The notes below the pieces were generated by a model, which made no database searches, had not been told where the DNA came from, and saw only the letters and a program-made list of their open reading frames with translations. From Gammaproteobacteria bacterium (GTDB taxonomy: Bacteria > Pseudomonadota > Gammaproteobacteria > Comchoanobacterales > Comchoanobacteraceae), in assembly GCA_030829925.1 (NCBI GenBank), contig JAURNZ010000048.1, positions 1-8,788 of the forward strand: a stretch of 8,788 bases of DNA, read 5' to 3'. The stretch's first letter is position 1. Each line of letters opens with the position of its first letter. The position numbers and the translations under genes were made by a program. Positions 6,701 to 8,788 of the stretch are shown in pieces.

Positions 6701-7625
6701 GTGCTCTACCTCTATTTGATTTTTTAACTACTAAGGGAATACCTGAATGTTGGGCTGCTAAATTATACATAGACTTTTCGTTATCTCCGCCTTGTTTTTG
6801 CCAACGAACAAATTGTCTTTTCATCGCACGCTCAACTTCATTCTCTGGACTTAAAAAGTTACCTACATCCCATGCCTGATCGTTTTTATGAGACTCGACA
6901 TAAAGCTTCCCGCCTTGATAAGCTAGCTTCAAAGGTTGATTAACTAAGTTTACTGGCGTGTCAATGGCTGTATGATTAAATAAAGCTTCTACGTCTTCAG
7001 GATACATATTAATGCAACCCGCAGTAACTTTGCGCCCAATGCGATTAGGGTCATTTGTACCATGGATAAGATAAGTAGGGTGAGACAATCGCATTGAATA
7101 ACCCCCTAATGGGTTATCAGGACCTGGCTTAATCATTTTAGGCATATCAACCCCTTTTGCAACCTGATCATCATATAATGATTTTGGTACGAACCAAGTT
7201 GGATCTTTAGTTTTTTCAATGATTTTATACTTGCCTAAAGGTGTTTCCCAGCCAACACGGCCTATGCTAACAGGATAAACATCGAATTTATGCTCTTTTG
7301 GTCTAAATAAATACAACCTACGTTCAGCTAAATTTACAACCATCCCTTTTTGACGAACATTCGGCAACATGAATTTTGTTGGCAACACAATGACACTGCC
7401 TAATTTTACTTCACCACTCCCCAACCCTGGGTTTGCGGCCATTAAAACGTCATAAGTAACATCATATTCTCTTGCTAATTGATATAAATCTTTTTCACCC
7501 TTGTAAACTCTGAACTCTAAATCACCATAAACAAACTGGCCTTCTTTTAAGTCATAAGTTTTACCGTACGCAAAAAAAACAGTTAAAGTAACATAAATAA
7601 GTAGCTGTAATAATCTTTTTTGCAT
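6669..7625 (-). CDS. L,D-transpeptidase of the ErfK/YbiS family with an N-terminal LysM-like region
   Basis: This exported enzyme cross-links peptidoglycan or attaches proteins to it, using an active-site cysteine. In 318 residues there is a signal peptide (about 1-21, no lipobox seen), a LysM-like segment (about 36-82, ending in LGSVIVLP), the YkuD catalytic domain (about 95-230), and a C-terminal extension (230-318) with a basic tail. The catalytic signature is HGT at 188-190 and VTAGCINM at 200-207, with Cys204 as nucleophile. The family pattern is [S/T]HGC, so the His before GlyCys is Ala here, as in some other members that carry Ser, Arg or Gln. Whether it makes 3-3 cross-links or anchors a lipoprotein cannot be told. 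It heads the ldt-dut-algC unit. The ribosome site before the ATG (GGTGA, about nine bases) is modest. Confidence 0.9.
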   Translation of the reverse strand: MQKRLLQLLIYVTLTVFFAYGKTYDLKEGQFVYGDLEFRVYKGEKDLYQLAREYDVTYDVLMAANPGLGSGEVKLGSVIVLPTKFMLPNVRQKGMVVNLAERRLYLFRPKEHKFDVYPVSIGRVGWETPLGKYKIIEKTKDPTWFVPKSLYDDQVAKGVDMPKMIKPGPDNPLGGYSMRLSHPTYLIHGTNDPNRIGRKVTAGCINMYPEDVEALFNHTAIDTPVNLVNQPLKLAYQGGKLYVESHKNDQAWDVGNFLSPENEVERAMKRQFVRWQKQGGDNEKSMYNLAAQHSGIPLVVKKSNRGRAHVKSSGSQNS

Positions 7626-7671
7626 TATTAATTTTCACCATTCCCATGCATTGTAGCGTGTATGAATCAGA

Positions 7672-7692
7672 TATACTTTTCTAAAAGGCATA
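7672..7692. promoter_or_regulatory. Imperfect palindrome in the divergent intergenic region
   Basis: TAT-A-C-TTTT around the centre CTA pairs with AAAAG-GC-ATA: seven Watson-Crick pairs plus one wobble in a 21-bp dyad, located 46 bp upstream of the L,D-transpeptidase start and 88 bp upstream of xseA. It could bind a regulator of either gene. The AT-rich core makes chance plausible. Confidence 0.2.
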
Positions 7693-7745
7693 CTTCGCAT
7701 GATAATAGACATCCATGCAACTATCAATACTGATCTTGCCCTTGT

Positions 7746-7773
7746 TTGCTTCCAATAAAATACTCTGTACAAT
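7746..7773 (+). promoter_or_regulatory. Possible xseA promoter giving a near-leaderless transcript
   Basis: TTGCTT (7746-7751) and TACAAT (7768-7773) are separated by 16 bp. The expected transcription start, about seven bases after the -10 box, falls at or next to the xseA ATG at 7781. There is no recognisable ribosome site before that ATG, which is consistent with a leaderless or near-leaderless message. Confidence 0.35.
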
Positions 7774-7780
7774 ATGGCAT

Positions 7781-8788
7781 ATGACGCAAGCAACCCCCAT
7801 CAGTGTTAGCAAATTAAACACATTGGTAAAATCACTCCTAGACACACACCTTGAGTCTGTCTTAATTGAAGGGGAAGTTTCTAATTTAATGAAGGCTAGT
7901 TCAGGTCATTGGTACTTCTCACTAAAGGACCAGCATGCTCAAATTAGCTGTGTCTGCTTCAAACAATATCAACAAGGTTTTGATATCAAACAGGGTGATC
8001 AAGTACAAGTGCTTGCAAAAGTTACTTTGTATGAGGCAAGAGGTACTTATCAATGCATCGTATATAATATCATGCCTGTTGGCTTTGGTGCCAAACAAGC
8101 AGAATTTGAACGACTAAAGAAAAAGCTTGCAGCTGAAGGCCTTTTTTCAGAAGAAAGAAAAAGACCCTTGCCCCACATGCCTAATCACATTGGCTTAATT
8201 ACATCGGCACAAGGTGCTGCAGTACATGACATCTTAAATATCCTAAAAAAAAGAATGCCCATGATAAAAGTAACCATCTTTCCCGCCATGGTGCAAGGCA
8301 TGGAAGCGGCTCAGACATTAATTGCAGCACTAGATAAAGCTTATGCACATGGTTTATGCGACGCCCTCATCATCACGCGCGGCGGTGGCAGCATTGAAGA
8401 TTTATGGCCATTTAATGATGAAGCGCTGGCCAGAAAAATTTCCAATTCGCCCAAACCCATCATTTCAGCCGTCGGGCATGAAGTAGACTTTACGATTGCG
8501 GACTTTGTCGCGGACAAAAGGGCACCAACACCGTCAGGTGCAGCTGAGATGATTAGCCCAGATCAGGCATACCTAAAAACACAAGTTGAACAAATTAATT
8601 GGCAACTTCATCATCGCATGCAAGAAAAGCTTTCCGCCGCTTCTGAGCAAGTGAAGCAATTTCAACAAAGACTGCTTACCCCGCACCAATTGATTGAGAG
8701 ACTCAAAGAGAAAATAAACCATTACTTTCAAACGCTCAACCATGCACAACAAAAACATTTACAAACACATCAGCACAAACTATCATTA
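7781..8788 (+). CDS. xseA: Exodeoxyribonuclease VII large subunit, C-terminus beyond the right edge
   Basis: This is the large, catalytic subunit of exonuclease VII, which degrades single-stranded DNA into oligonucleotides and pairs with several copies of the small subunit XseB (not in the window). The 336 residues present include the N-terminal OB-fold (about 5-100, with SGHWYFSLKD at 41-50), and the catalytic domain (about 125-320) with GLITS (138-142), RGGGSIEDLW (200-209), SAVGHEVD (229-236) and ADKRAPTPSGAAE (244-256). The start of the long helical coiled-coil region follows. About 100 residues should lie outside the window. The ATG at 7781 places the ISVSKLN motif where E. coli XseA has its equivalent. 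No good ribosome site precedes it. The gene is divergent from the L,D-transpeptidase and stands alone on the plus strand. Confidence 0.94.
   Translation, partial: MTQATPISVSKLNTLVKSLLDTHLESVLIEGEVSNLMKASSGHWYFSLKDQHAQISCVCFKQYQQGFDIKQGDQVQVLAKVTLYEARGTYQCIVYNIMPVGFGAKQAEFERLKKKLAAEGLFSEERKRPLPHMPNHIGLITSAQGAAVHDILNILKKRMPMIKVTIFPAMVQGMEAAQTLIAALDKAYAHGLCDALIITRGGGSIEDLWPFNDEALARKISNSPKPIISAVGHEVDFTIADFVADKRAPTPSGAAEMISPDQAYLKTQVEQINWQLHHRMQEKLSAASEQVKQFQQRLLTPHQLIERLKEKINHYFQTLNHAQQKHLQTHQHKLSL

Noticed and set aside
7626..7780. Search of the divergent intergenic region for a small gene, tRNA or riboswitch
   Set aside because: No open frame with a ribosome site, no tRNA-like fold and no known riboswitch motif was seen; only a weak dyad and the xseA promoter candidate.
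7935..8117. 60-codon open frame on the plus strand
   Set aside because: It is a shadow frame inside xseA, whose own frame is conserved throughout this stretch.
8573..8758. 61-codon open frame on the minus strand
   Set aside because: It is antisense to the coiled-coil part of xseA, and its leucine-rich text comes from the reverse of Gln/Lys/Glu codons.

Overview
The window looks like chromosomal DNA of a low-GC gammaproteobacterium. The evidence is a ubiquinol:cytochrome c oxidoreductase operon with gammaproteobacterial-style subunits, an AlgC-type phosphomannomutase/phosphoglucomutase directly after dut, a gammaproteobacterial XseA, and a DsbA-family protein that resembles the Coxiella Com1 antigen in layout. 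I infer something near Legionellales/Coxiellaceae. This is recognition of protein character, not a database match.

Layout, left to right. (1) 1-1320, minus: an asparagine-synthetase-like gene that runs off the left edge. It keeps the ATP-pyrophosphatase (PP-loop) half, but its N-terminal glutaminase half is shortened and interrupted by an apparent +1 frameshift near 1209-1215. This stretch is visibly more AT-rich than the rest. (2) 1321-1487: an intergenic region with a perfect 6-2-6 inverted repeat and a compact hairpin-rich element carrying GGA motifs on the plus strand, possibly a Csr/Rsm-type small RNA. (3) 1488-2222, minus: a periplasmic DsbA/Com1-like oxidoreductase with its own probable promoter. 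(4) 2297-4744, minus: petA-petB-petC (Rieske protein, cytochrome b, cytochrome c1), tightly overlapping and forming the complete three-subunit bc1 complex. (5) 4809-7625, minus: a second tight operon of an L,D-transpeptidase with a LysM-like region, dut and algC. (6) 7626-7780: a divergent intergenic region. (7) 7781 to the right edge, plus: xseA, the large subunit of exonuclease VII, without its C-terminal part.

How the genes work together. The pet genes encode a respiratory complex that passes electrons from ubiquinol to cytochrome c. Its Rieske protein (Tat-exported, with an expected disulfide) and c1 (covalent haem) mature in the periplasm, where the adjacent DsbA-like protein would also act. 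The ldt-dut-algC unit mixes cell-envelope functions (peptidoglycan cross-linking, hexose-phosphate supply for LPS or polysaccharide) with nucleotide-pool hygiene; dut next to algC is a familiar gammaproteobacterial arrangement.

Most of the window is ordinary core metabolism. The parts worth a second look are the left end (asparagine-synthetase relative without a recognisable glutaminase, its frameshift, and the structured GGA-rich element) and a run of eight G in the algC coding strand. I see no CRISPR array, tRNA, rRNA or insertion sequence.
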